A DNA stretch of 6,849 bases, taken from contig JAKIZN010000083.1 of the NCBI GenBank assembly GCA_022708005.1, forward strand, positions 1 through 6,849, read 5' to 3'. The notes below the pieces were generated by a model, which was given only the letters and a program-made list of their open reading frames with translations, searched no databases and was not told the origin of the DNA. Source of the DNA: Bacteroidota bacterium. GTDB lineage: Bacteria; Bacteroidota; Ignavibacteria; Kapaibacteriales; UBA2268. Shown in pieces: positions 1 through 6,720 of this stretch. The position numbers were made by a program, and so were the translations under genes. Positions within the stretch are counted from its first letter, which is position 1, and every line of letters starts with the position of its first letter.

Positions 1-70
1 ATTTTAACCCAATGCGACTCCTACGGAGTCGTATAATTTTAACCCAATGCGACTCCTACGGAGTCGTATA
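1..70. repeat. Two identical 35-bp tandem copies, each with a GC-rich hairpin
   Basis: Positions 1-35 and 36-70 are identical. Each copy has an AT-rich arm (attttaacccaat) followed by a perfect 7-bp inverted repeat, CGACTCC/GGAGTCG, around a three-base loop (15-21/25-31 and 50-56/60-66). The stem extends to 10 bp if one G·T pair is allowed (12-21/25-34). The first copy touches the window edge, so the array may continue outside. It is non-coding. It is not a CRISPR: there is no spacer between units and the unit itself contains the palindrome. It resembles REP/BIME-type palindromic repeats. Confidence 0.85.
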
Positions 71-101
71 AACCGCCGATTATTCATTACTACAAACATT
101 T

Positions 102-116
102 GAACCCTTCGGGTTC
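102..116. repeat. Short perfect hairpin, 6-bp stem
   Basis: GAACCC (102-107) and GGGTTC (111-116) are perfect inverted repeats around the loop TTC. It has the same architecture (C/G-closed stem, three-base loop) as the hairpins at 15-31 and 50-66 but an unrelated stem sequence. It is followed on the plus strand by a linker at 121-140 resembling the arm of the 35-bp repeats. It is probably a member of the same palindromic repeat family. Confidence 0.7.
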
Positions 117-141
117 GTTACAATTTGGGTTTAAGATTTTA

Positions 142-174
142 AGATGTCCTACACCTCGAAGGTGTAGGACATCT
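142..174. repeat. Perfect 15-bp hairpin downstream of pgeF, repeat-family member or 3'-end structure
   Basis: Positions 142-156 and 160-174 are perfectly complementary over 15 bp around the loop CGA. It is the strongest secondary structure in the window. In the direction of transcription it begins 50 bp after the pgeF stop codon, so it would sit in the 3' end of the operon transcript and could act as a terminator or block exonucleases. No clean U-run follows on the minus strand (the next bases are CTTAAAATCTT), so intrinsic termination is uncertain. Its context groups it with the neighbouring palindromic repeats. Confidence 0.75.
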
Positions 175-224
175 GGAAAACAGCGTATGGGCAACGGGAA
201 AAGTTTCTACTACATCATTTGGGC

Positions 225-956
225 TTATAGCATCGCAATAAAACCAGCCATTCTGCCTGATAAGTCGCCGTCTCTTCTATATGAATGGTATTCCCTATTT
301 GTAATTGTGCATATAGGAGAGATTTCTATGTTGCTTGAGCTTATTCCAAGTTCGGTTAGCTGCTCGAATATTCGCTGTTTTATATCGAGCAAGTATTTTT
401 CGCCCTTCTTTCTTTTTACTGTTTCTGGGAACAACTCTGCTACTTCAGCTCCGACTTCGTAAGAATCGGCGCCCGCGGCGGGCGATACCCATGCAAGCAT
501 ATCTTTGGGGACGCTGCCGTATTGCTCGCTCATCATCGAAACTCCTTTTGCAACGATATTTTTTGCCGTGCCGCGCCACCCCGAATGAAAAGCACCTACA
601 GCTTCACTTACCACATCATAAACCAGCACTGCCGCACAATCGGCTACCGTAACGTTTAGCACCAATTTTTTCACATTGGTTATCATGCCGTCGGACTGAT
701 TTATGAAACTTCGATTCTCGTTTGTAATTACTTGTATAAAGTCGCTATGGGCTTGCTTTTGGAAAACTAAATTCTCTCTCTTTAGCCCTAAATTGCTTGA
801 TAGCAAACTTCTCATTTGCTCCACTTCGTCCATTTCATAAATTTTGCCCGGAAATATAGAAAAGCCTTTTGCAAATATATGATAATTCGATTTAGTTGTT
901 CCAGCTATTACTTTCTCACCGTCAAATATATCGGCGTTTAAAATCTCAATTTTCAT
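225..956 (-). CDS. pgeF: PgeF/YfiH-family peptidoglycan editing factor (laccase-domain, Cu-oxidase_4 family)
   Basis: Cytoplasmic protein of the YfiH family (DUF152, 'multicopper polyphenol oxidase'). E. coli PgeF removes wrongly incorporated L-Ser from UDP-MurNAc precursors; other members are reported to have purine nucleoside phosphorylase or adenosine deaminase activity. The 243-aa length is normal for the family. The three metal-site residues are visible, counting from the ATG: H70 in QAH, C107 in ADCAAVL and H124 in FHSGWRGT. The YEVG segment and the C-terminal CTITNREYHSYRRDGDLSGRMAGF block are also family-typical, so the enzyme looks intact. I chose the ATG at 954-956, two bases after the comEC stop. 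A TTG at 960-962 would add two residues and overlap that stop by 4 bp. Either way translation is probably coupled to comEC. It is the last gene of the lipoprotein-comEC-pgeF operon. Family assignment is firm; the substrate is not provable from sequence. Confidence 0.93.
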   Translation of the reverse strand: MKIEILNADIFDGEKVIAGTTKSNYHIFAKGFSIFPGKIYEMDEVEQMRSLLSSNLGLKRENLVFQKQAHSDFIQVITNENRSFINQSDGMITNVKKLVLNVTVADCAAVLVYDVVSEAVGAFHSGWRGTAKNIVAKGVSMMSEQYGSVPKDMLAWVSPAAGADSYEVGAEVAELFPETVKRKKGEKYLLDIKQRIFEQLTELGISSSNIEISPICTITNREYHSYRRDGDLSGRMAGFIAML

Positions 957-958
957 CT

Positions 959-2821
959 TCAATATTCTATAACTTGTGAAACCACCTTGCCTTTCAAGAT
1001 AGCAAGATTTATTTTGTTTTGCAAATCTGGCGATAGTTCGATATATCTGAAAGTTCGCTTTTCGCGGAGGAAATCTGCCGTATTTATTCCGCAGTTGCCA
1101 TTCACGGCTAATATAACAGAATCTTTGAGCGTAGATAAAAAATTATTGAGCGGATAATCATTTCGAGCGTATTGCGATGGCTTCCTATCAGCAATATAAA
1201 CGAAAGTTTGGGCATTTTGCAAAGGAATCACCGATACTACTGCCTGTTCTCTTGGATAAATTTGTAGCCCCTGCGTAGACTGATTTTGATAAAAAATAGC
1301 GATAAATGCCGTTGCAACGAAGCAAGCCGCAAACCTAAAAAACAATAGCTTTAGGCTGTCCGAAAAAATCAGATATATAGCAAAAACAAGCGAAAGCACA
1401 GACGCCAGCATAGCTCCGCTGCCCGCAATATAAGCCAGCGGTAAATTAACGGAAAATTGATTAATTCGCTCGCTTATTAGCAATAAAAATGTGGTCAAAT
1501 CACCATATAGCATAGCCAAAGGCATAAATATTTGCGACGCAATTATCGAAACTATTGCAAATATTAAAGATAGCGAGATTAGCGGAATAATCAATAAGTT
1601 CGATAGATAAGACACAATCGAGAAAATGCCAAAGTAATAAGCCACTAATGGCGAGACGATTGAAGAAGCCGAAATAGTCATTGCTAAGCTATTTTTTATA
1701 TAACTCAATATAGTGCTATTGGCGGGAATAATGCTATTCAAAAGTGATTTTGCTGGAGTGTATAAAAATGCAATGCCCAATATCGCGGCGACGGACATTT
1801 GGAAACCAACAGATAAAATTAGCGATGGGTCAAACGCAATCGAGAGCAATACCACGACGCTTAAAATATTCAGCAAATTAAATTGCCTTTCAAATAGCTT
1901 AGCATAAACGACTAATATCGCCATAGAAGCCGCTCGCAAAGCGGAAGGCTGCAGCCCCGACAAAAATACAAATGCGATTAAAAATAGCGAAAATAGAGAA
2001 AATTTGACCACTCTATTTCTTACAAAGCTAAAGAGCATAAATAAAATAAAAGATATAAGCCCTATATGCAGCCCGCTTAGCGCTAGAACGTGTGCTGTGC
2101 CTGATAGCGAATAAATTTGCTTGATTTCTGGCGGTATCTCGCTTTTATCCCCGAGCAAGAGCGCTTGCACCAAATAATTTTGGTCATAGCTGAAAAGTTT
2201 AGAGGCGATAGATTTTATTTTTCTGACGCTAATATCCCGCCAATAATAAAGATTTTTATTTGTGGTATTCCAAGATAATCTATCGGTCGTAGCTATCCAC
2301 TGGATATTATTTCCAGCGAAATAATTTTCTTCGTCGAACTCATTAGGTAAAATTTTTGGGTTGGGCAGCCGAATACTTCCGCTAAATCTCACGTAAGTGC
2401 CAGCATATAAATCGCTGAAATTTCCAAAAGCTTTGACGTATACGTTCTGATTAGGGACTTTGGGCAATTCGGGAGTATCTATATAGCCATTTAGCACAAG
2501 CGTGATGCTGTTAGTATCAACTTTATTTACTTTAGTAACTACGCCTTCGACACAAGCTTTCATTGTCGGCAGCAATTTTCGCGGATGCTGGACAGAAGTT
2601 GTGGATAAATTATAAGAAATTGCCATGCCGATAGCAATGCACAGCGGGAAATATACAATAGATTGGTATTGCTTGCGATAGAGCAGCACAGCGGAAGCAA
2701 GCAATACAGCGGCAGATGCGATAACCACAGCCATCAAGCCGATGCTTAATTTTATGCCTATAATTAGCCCTGCAACAACAGCCAGCAATGCCTTGAACGC
2801 CGGCACTTTAGATAATTTCAA
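959..2821 (-). CDS. comEC: ComEC/Rec2-family competence protein, DNA-uptake channel of the inner membrane
   Basis: Polytopic inner-membrane protein of the ComEC/Rec2 family, the channel that moves single-stranded DNA into the cytoplasm during natural transformation. Hydrophobic N-terminal helices (about residues 9-70) precede a soluble DUF4131/OB-like region (about 75-185). The Competence domain (about 212-485) carries GDKSEIP at 224-230, the signature SLSGTAHVLALSGLHIGL around 238-255, and DPSLILSVGFQMS at 331-343. The tail (about 515-620) is a short soluble stretch with no HxHxDH metallo-beta-lactamase motif. At 620 aa it is shorter than Bacillus-type ComEC (about 770 aa), as is common in Bacteroidetes. 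The start is a TTG: an in-frame TAA lies at 2828-2830 and the first in-frame ATG is residue 30, inside the membrane segment. A GTG at residue 6 is the alternative. It begins 20 bp after the lipoprotein stop and abuts pgeF. The frame is open throughout. Whether the cell is competent cannot be told from this gene alone. Confidence 0.93.
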   Translation of the reverse strand: MKLSKVPAFKALLAVVAGLIIGIKLSIGLMAVVIASAAVLLASAVLLYRKQYQSIVYFPLCIAIGMAISYNLSTTSVQHPRKLLPTMKACVEGVVTKVNKVDTNSITLVLNGYIDTPELPKVPNQNVYVKAFGNFSDLYAGTYVRFSGSIRLPNPKILPNEFDEENYFAGNNIQWIATTDRLSWNTTNKNLYYWRDISVRKIKSIASKLFSYDQNYLVQALLLGDKSEIPPEIKQIYSLSGTAHVLALSGLHIGLISFILFMLFSFVRNRVVKFSLFSLFLIAFVFLSGLQPSALRAASMAILVVYAKLFERQFNLLNILSVVVLLSIAFDPSLILSVGFQMSVAAILGIAFLYTPAKSLLNSIIPANSTILSYIKNSLAMTISASSIVSPLVAYYFGIFSIVSYLSNLLIIPLISLSLIFAIVSIIASQIFMPLAMLYGDLTTFLLLISERINQFSVNLPLAYIAGSGAMLASVLSLVFAIYLIFSDSLKLLFFRFAACFVATAFIAIFYQNQSTQGLQIYPREQAVVSVIPLQNAQTFVYIADRKPSQYARNDYPLNNFLSTLKDSVILAVNGNCGINTADFLREKRTFRYIELSPDLQNKINLAILKGKVVSQVIEY

Positions 2822-2841
2822 TAGCTTTTATCCGAAATATG

Positions 2842-3501
2842 CTAAACTCCGAAACTTTCGTCATTCAAATAAATTGCGTACAGCTTGCGATAATATCTTA
2901 TTGTATTATCGTCAAAATTATCAGGAATATACACAGCTTTAACGATAAATAGGTTGTCCTCTTCACTATAATCTAACCAAAGCCTAAATGCTTTATCCTG
3001 CTTATGCTGAAACATTATATCGAGAAACAGCCCTTCTGCACCTTTATCTGATACATTGATAACGATAAACTTGCCAGACAAATAACCCTCTTCATATAGT
3101 TTAGCGAATGAGTATAGCTTGGCGCCGGCGGGCAAATTAACGCGGGAATCTTTGCTTACGCCGCTTGCAGCCATATCGCTTAAATACTGGTTTGGCGCTT
3201 GCTGAGCTTTAAATAAATCTATAGCTTGGCGCAGAGCGTTGGTATGAGCCACCCGCATAACCGCCTTCAGCATTTTTTCTTTTTTAGTGGGTAGCTTTTC
3301 AGTCGGCAACGTATCGCTTTGCTGCTCGTAGGCATCGCTGACTGCTTCAGCGGAATCCGCCCGATTGGACAAGCTGCTCCCATTTTGCAATTCGCTTTGC
3401 TGCTGCGAACTTTTGTTATCAAGCGAACTATCGTCGCTATACGAGCAAGCAGCAAGCAAAATTGGAATTAAAGCCAATAATATTGATTTTTTTAAAACCA
3501 T
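2842..3501 (-). CDS. Predicted lipoprotein of unknown function, first gene of the comEC operon
   Basis: I do not recognise the family. The 219-aa product starts with two lysines (K4, K5), a hydrophobic stretch and a clear lipobox, LAAC, ending at C19, so signal peptidase II processing and lipid anchoring are expected. After the cysteine comes a low-complexity, S/Q/D/N/E-rich linker (about 20-76), which probably holds the folded part away from the membrane. Residues about 77-219 look globular: a helical start, then alternating hydrophobic strands (FIVINV, GLFLDIMF, FRLWLDY, LFIVKAVYIPDNF) and a final aromatic helix, IRYYRKLYAIYLN. There are no cysteines after C19 and no catalytic motif I can name. 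The ATG at 3499-3501 is the natural start because it places the signal peptide at the N-terminus. The gene is followed after 20 bp by comEC and preceded by a 130-bp gap with a palindrome resembling an FNR/CRP box. A link to DNA uptake is suggested only by position. Confidence 0.85.
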   Translation of the reverse strand: MVLKKSILLALIPILLAACSYSDDSSLDNKSSQQQSELQNGSSLSNRADSAEAVSDAYEQQSDTLPTEKLPTKKEKMLKAVMRVAHTNALRQAIDLFKAQQAPNQYLSDMAASGVSKDSRVNLPAGAKLYSFAKLYEEGYLSGKFIVINVSDKGAEGLFLDIMFQHKQDKAFRLWLDYSEEDNLFIVKAVYIPDNFDDNTIRYYRKLYAIYLNDESFGV

Positions 3502-3527
3502 CTCACATCAAAAAATATTTTTATTAG

Positions 3528-3535
3528 CAATAATA
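3528..3535 (-). promoter_or_regulatory. Weak candidate Bacteroidetes-type -7 element for the lipoprotein-comEC-pgeF operon
   Basis: On the minus strand this reads TATTATTG, 7 of 8 matches to the Bacteroidetes -7 consensus TAnnTTTG when the two free positions are counted as matches. A transcript would start near 3521-3523, giving an untranslated leader of about 20 nt. The palindrome at 3557-3572 would then be centred close to -41.5, the classic class II activator position. I see no TTG -33 element at normal spacing. The region is so AT-rich that this is only a suggestion. Confidence 0.2.
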
Positions 3536-3556
3536 AAAACGATATTGTCATTTTTT

Positions 3557-3572
3557 ATTGATAAAAATCAAT
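3557..3572. promoter_or_regulatory. Candidate FNR/CRP-family operator upstream of the lipoprotein-comEC-pgeF operon
   Basis: A perfect 6-bp inverted repeat, ATTGAT-AAAA-ATCAAT. Its core matches the FNR-type consensus TTGAT-N4-ATCAA at all ten defined positions. It lies 56-71 bp upstream of the lipoprotein ATG in an otherwise AT-rich gap, a natural place for an activator site. The match is seen directly; that a CRP/FNR-family protein binds it is inference. AT-rich palindromes also arise by chance. Confidence 0.4.
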
Positions 3573-3593
3573 TAAAATACATTGCTATATGGT

Positions 3594-3622
3594 AAAAAAG
3601 TATCAAATCAGTAATTCTACTT
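3594..3622 (-). terminator. Weak candidate terminator after the oxidoreductase gene
   Basis: On the minus strand, 10 bases after the oxidoreductase stop codon, AAGTA (3622-3618) can pair with TACTT (3602-3598). The closing strand runs directly into six T residues (3599-3594). The stem is only 5 bp, AT-rich, and has a 15-base loop, so it is a poor intrinsic terminator. It is the only such structure in the gap between the two putative operons. Confidence 0.2.
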
Positions 3623-3631
3623 ATTTTTTAT

Positions 3632-4615
3632 TTACTTTAAATTTGCCTGCGAGCTAATCTCTTCTGCGATCTTCAAAGCAGACGCGGCAGAATAGGCATC
3701 TACGGCAATCGGAGATTTGCTCGTAATTGCGTCAATAAAAGATTTCTGCTCTTCTTCGATAGCGTTATATTTTACAACTTCCGGCTTTTCGTAATATATA
3801 TTTTTATTTTTCAAGCCGTCGGCTATAGAGCCAAGCATAGTCGTTGCTTTAGACGGGTTATAGTTTTCGTCGCTCGATATATGAAAAACTTCAAGCTCTT
3901 GATTGCCAAGGTCAATTGAAATATACGCGTCTTTCTGAAAAATTCGCATTTTCCGCATAGGATTAGCGGATAATCTCGAAGCTGTAAGGTTTGCCACTGC
4001 CCCGTTTTCGAACTTTATTCGCGCATTGGCTATATCTACCGTATCGGTAATGACGGATACTCCCGTTGCGTCTATTGACTTAACTTCCGATTTTATAAGC
4101 CATAGCATCAAGTCAATGTCATGTATCATCAAATCATGGATTACCGAAACGTCTATTGCTCGCGGTCTGAATTGGCTCAACCTATGTGCTTCAATAAACA
4201 TTGGGTTTAGCTCTCTATCTTTGATTGAAGCTATCGCTGGATTGAACCGCTCTATATGCCCAACTTGGACTATCACATTTTTGGATTCTGCTGTTTTAAT
4301 AAGCTGCACCGCTTCGCTATATGTGGAAGTTATAGGCTTTTCGATAAAGCAATGCTTATTCATTTCCAACGCCTTAATCGCAACTTCGTAATGCGTTACA
4401 GTCGGCGAGGCGATAGTAATTGCATCAACTTGGTTCAGCAATTCGGCATCGCTATCATAGCTGATAATTGCCAATTCGTTAGCGAGCTTTTTTGCCTTGT
4501 CGATATCTGTGTCATAAATGCCGATAAGCTCTATATTTGGATTTCCTTTCCAAATTTTCGCGTGGATAGAGCCGAGATGCCCTACCCCAATAATCCCAAT
4601 TTTGATTTTTTGCAT
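3632..4615 (-). CDS. Gfo/Idh/MocA-family NAD(P)-dependent oxidoreductase
   Basis: Cytoplasmic dehydrogenase of the Gfo/Idh/MocA family, 327 aa, a normal length. The N-terminal Rossmann fold binds NAD(P): GVGHLG (G10-x-G12-x-x-G15), with D35 (IYDTD) after the second strand, which favours NAD(H). The family EKP motif is at 92-94, with the catalytic lysine K93. GHIERFNPA (119-127) and the C-terminal-domain motif DLMIHDID (D161 to D168, with H165) complete the active site. These enzymes oxidise or reduce sugars, often nucleotide sugars or cyclitols. GHIERFNPA and the compact C-terminal domain recall nucleotide-sugar dehydrogenases of the GnnA (UDP-GlcNAc 3-dehydrogenase) type, but no partner aminotransferase is in view, so I leave the substrate open. 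It starts 14 bp after the peptidase stop with an A-rich leader and no Shine-Dalgarno sequence, and is probably cotranscribed with it. No lesion is visible. Confidence 0.9.
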   Translation of the reverse strand: MQKIKIGIIGVGHLGSIHAKIWKGNPNIELIGIYDTDIDKAKKLANELAIISYDSDAELLNQVDAITIASPTVTHYEVAIKALEMNKHCFIEKPITSTYSEAVQLIKTAESKNVIVQVGHIERFNPAIASIKDRELNPMFIEAHRLSQFRPRAIDVSVIHDLMIHDIDLMLWLIKSEVKSIDATGVSVITDTVDIANARIKFENGAVANLTASRLSANPMRKMRIFQKDAYISIDLGNQELEVFHISSDENYNPSKATTMLGSIADGLKNKNIYYEKPEVVKYNAIEEEQKSFIDAITSKSPIAVDAYSAASALKIAEEISSQANLK

Positions 4616-4629
4616 ATTTATTTTTTGAT

Positions 4630-6720
4630 TTAATTCACAATTATTTTTTTCAGACTTGTGCCATTTTGGTTAGTTAACTTGATAAAATATTGTCCTGCGG
4701 GCAAGTTGGGCATTTTATAAAAATTAGTATTATTAAACTGCGATGCCCCGCTATTTATCACGTCAATTCTATTTCCCAATAGGTCGTATAATTCAATAAG
4801 CCCGCTTTCAGATGTGTGTATGTTGATATAATCATTTGCTTGCACAACATTTGGGCACACGCCAAAGTCTAGCGGCTTATCATCTGCCGCGGAGACAATT
4901 ACTTCCGACATACTTGCTTCTGCGAGCACCATTCGTGTATCGATTTTCACAGAGTCGGGCAAAAAATCAAGCTGGAACTTATATTCCTGTTCTCTCTGCT
5001 CGTTGACTACAAAGAACACGCTTTCGTTTTCATGATTATAAGCAACTATCGGAAGATATGTATGGAACACATCGGGAATGCCGTTGCCTTCTTGGACTTG
5101 CTTTGTATCGACAGTTAGCTCATATTGTTCGCCAATTTTCTGTGTGCTTGCAGAAATCAAATAAATTGGGTGTCCGGGATCTTCTAGCCATTGCTTGAAA
5201 AATATATTGAACGGCACAGGCGGATTAGCGATTTCGCTCTCAAAATACTCTTGGAATTGACTTATGTTGATATTAGAAAAAGCAAATTTTTTGAACAAAT
5301 TTTGCAATGCTGGGAAGAACACATCATCGCCCAACATGATTCTCAATTGATGGAACACCCACGATGCTTTATTATAGACTAAATACACAAAAGGATTGCT
5401 AAACGCATCATTGCTCGATATGCCATAAATTGGATATTCTTTTAAAATCGGTCTGTTAAAGTATTGCTTAGCCACAGCTTCCATATACTTCAAATACCAG
5501 TCCCATTGCCCCCAACTTTCTGCCCAAATAGCTTCACTCCAAGTAGCGCCGCCTTCGTTAAACCATACGTTTTCCCAATTCTCGCAAGTAACAAGGTCGC
5601 CTAGCCACTGGTGGGCAAGCTCGTGGGCTATTCCAGCTTGCTGATTGCCTCGGAGCCAAGAGCGATTAATTGATGTAATGGTTTGATGCTCCATACCGCC
5701 GAAATAGAAAGGCTGCAACGCCACTTGCCCATATTTTTTGAATGGATAAGTACCAAATTTTTCAACAAAGTTCTCCATCATAAACATCGTCGGAGCAAAG
5801 GCATTTTTTGCATTATAAACAGTCCAATCTGTTTTCTCATTTGTCAAATCGCTTTCCCAAACATAATATGACAGCTCGACCGAATCGCCTTCTGCGCCGT
5901 TGGGCTTGTACCATTCGCTGTACGAGACAAATTTTGAGGCAGTCGCTGCCATAAGATAAGTGGAAACTGGCAAGCTATCGCTCCAAACAAATATTAGATT
6001 ATTATCTTCGGTACCTATAATTTCCTTCAGCATGCCATTGGATACAGCGGTAAAGCCTTCTGGCACTTTAATGCTGATTGTTGCAATTGCTTTGTCGCTT
6101 GGGACGTCGTTGCAAGGCATCCAAGCACGAGCGTCGTTAGGTTCGGACATTGTATAGGCAATCCTTTCTTCCGTATAGACGGATTCACCGCTGGCGCCAT
6201 AGCCGACGAGCAGTCCTTTGGGATATAGATAAAATCCTAAAGTATCGCTGCCAATAAATTTATAAGCTATTTTTATTTGAAGCGTATCGCCACTATTCGC
6301 AATTTCGGGCAATTCAACGCTTAAAATATTATCAGCTAAATTGCTCGCTGCTGAATTAATGCCATTTATTTCAACTTTGGTGATTCCCATATTCTGAGCG
6401 TCAAATTCTAACACGCTTGTTTCGTCATCTTTGATAAGAGCGGTGATATTATTTACGGCATCGAACTCGTATTTTATCGGCTCGGAGGATAGCGGCACAG
6501 TCCAATCTAGCTCTAGATCATATTTGAGAGCGTCATAATTCCTTATGTTTGGGGTCGAAATAGGCTTTTGCTTATAGCGTTCTAATTCTTTCTGCTGCTT
6601 TAGACGTAGTTCATATTCCAAAAAAGTGCCATTTGGATTTAAATATTCTGGCTGAATAGAATATGCAGCGCTCGAGAGGAGCAGCAAGCACAATGCAGAC
6701 GTAATAAAATTCAATTTCAT
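4630..6720 (-). CDS. Secreted M1-family zinc aminopeptidase with T9SS C-terminal sorting domain
   Basis: Gluzincin metallopeptidase of family M1, expected to remove N-terminal residues from peptides outside the cell or on its surface. In order: a Sec signal peptide (residues 1-21, probable cleavage after AYS), a charged K/E/Q-rich linker (about 32-55), the M1 N-terminal beta domain (from about 62) and the catalytic domain (about 300-515). The domain contains GGMEH at 341-345 (the GxMEN exopeptidase motif with H for N), the zinc motif HELAH at 366-370 with third ligand E389 in WFNEGGATW (HExxH-18-E), and the probable proton-donor Y449 in VYNKAS. A beta-rich region follows. Residues about 620-696 form a T9SS type A sorting domain (IELYDLLGNRI, LPAGQYFIKL, KKIIVN). 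The protein would thus cross the inner membrane by Sec and the outer membrane by T9SS. The 696-aa length is complete. The ATG at 6718-6720 fits the signal peptide. It is followed closely by the oxidoreductase gene. Confidence 0.95.
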   Translation of the reverse strand: MKLNFITSALCLLLLSSAAYSIQPEYLNPNGTFLEYELRLKQQKELERYKQKPISTPNIRNYDALKYDLELDWTVPLSSEPIKYEFDAVNNITALIKDDETSVLEFDAQNMGITKVEINGINSAASNLADNILSVELPEIANSGDTLQIKIAYKFIGSDTLGFYLYPKGLLVGYGASGESVYTEERIAYTMSEPNDARAWMPCNDVPSDKAIATISIKVPEGFTAVSNGMLKEIIGTEDNNLIFVWSDSLPVSTYLMAATASKFVSYSEWYKPNGAEGDSVELSYYVWESDLTNEKTDWTVYNAKNAFAPTMFMMENFVEKFGTYPFKKYGQVALQPFYFGGMEHQTITSINRSWLRGNQQAGIAHELAHQWLGDLVTCENWENVWFNEGGATWSEAIWAESWGQWDWYLKYMEAVAKQYFNRPILKEYPIYGISSNDAFSNPFVYLVYNKASWVFHQLRIMLGDDVFFPALQNLFKKFAFSNINISQFQEYFESEIANPPVPFNIFFKQWLEDPGHPIYLISASTQKIGEQYELTVDTKQVQEGNGIPDVFHTYLPIVAYNHENESVFFVVNEQREQEYKFQLDFLPDSVKIDTRMVLAEASMSEVIVSAADDKPLDFGVCPNVVQANDYINIHTSESGLIELYDLLGNRIDVINSGASQFNNTNFYKMPNLPAGQYFIKLTNQNGTSLKKIIVN

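Noticed and set aside
1..70. CRISPR array at the left edge
   Set aside because: The 35-bp units are directly contiguous with no variable spacers, and only two copies are visible.
100..652. Plus-strand open frames of 105-120 codons near the left end
   Set aside because: They lie mostly antisense to the well-supported pgeF frame, have no recognisable motifs, and the longer one starts inside a hairpin repeat.
2822..2841. Promoter between the lipoprotein gene and comEC
   Set aside because: The 20-bp gap is too short and has no promoter-like elements; cotranscription is the simpler reading.
3267..3455. A 62-codon minus-strand frame inside the lipoprotein gene
   Set aside because: It overlaps in another frame the region coding the low-complexity linker and has no plausible domain or start context.
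4026..4633. Plus-strand open frames of about 120 codons opposite the oxidoreductase
   Set aside because: Antisense shadows of a fully conserved Gfo/Idh/MocA gene; the translations show no protein-like motif pattern.
6661..6720. Lipoprotein signal at the peptidase N-terminus (C11)
   Set aside because: The residue before C11 is Leu rather than Gly, Ala or Ser, and the hydrophobic core continues after it; an ordinary Sec signal peptide cleaved near residue 21 fits better.
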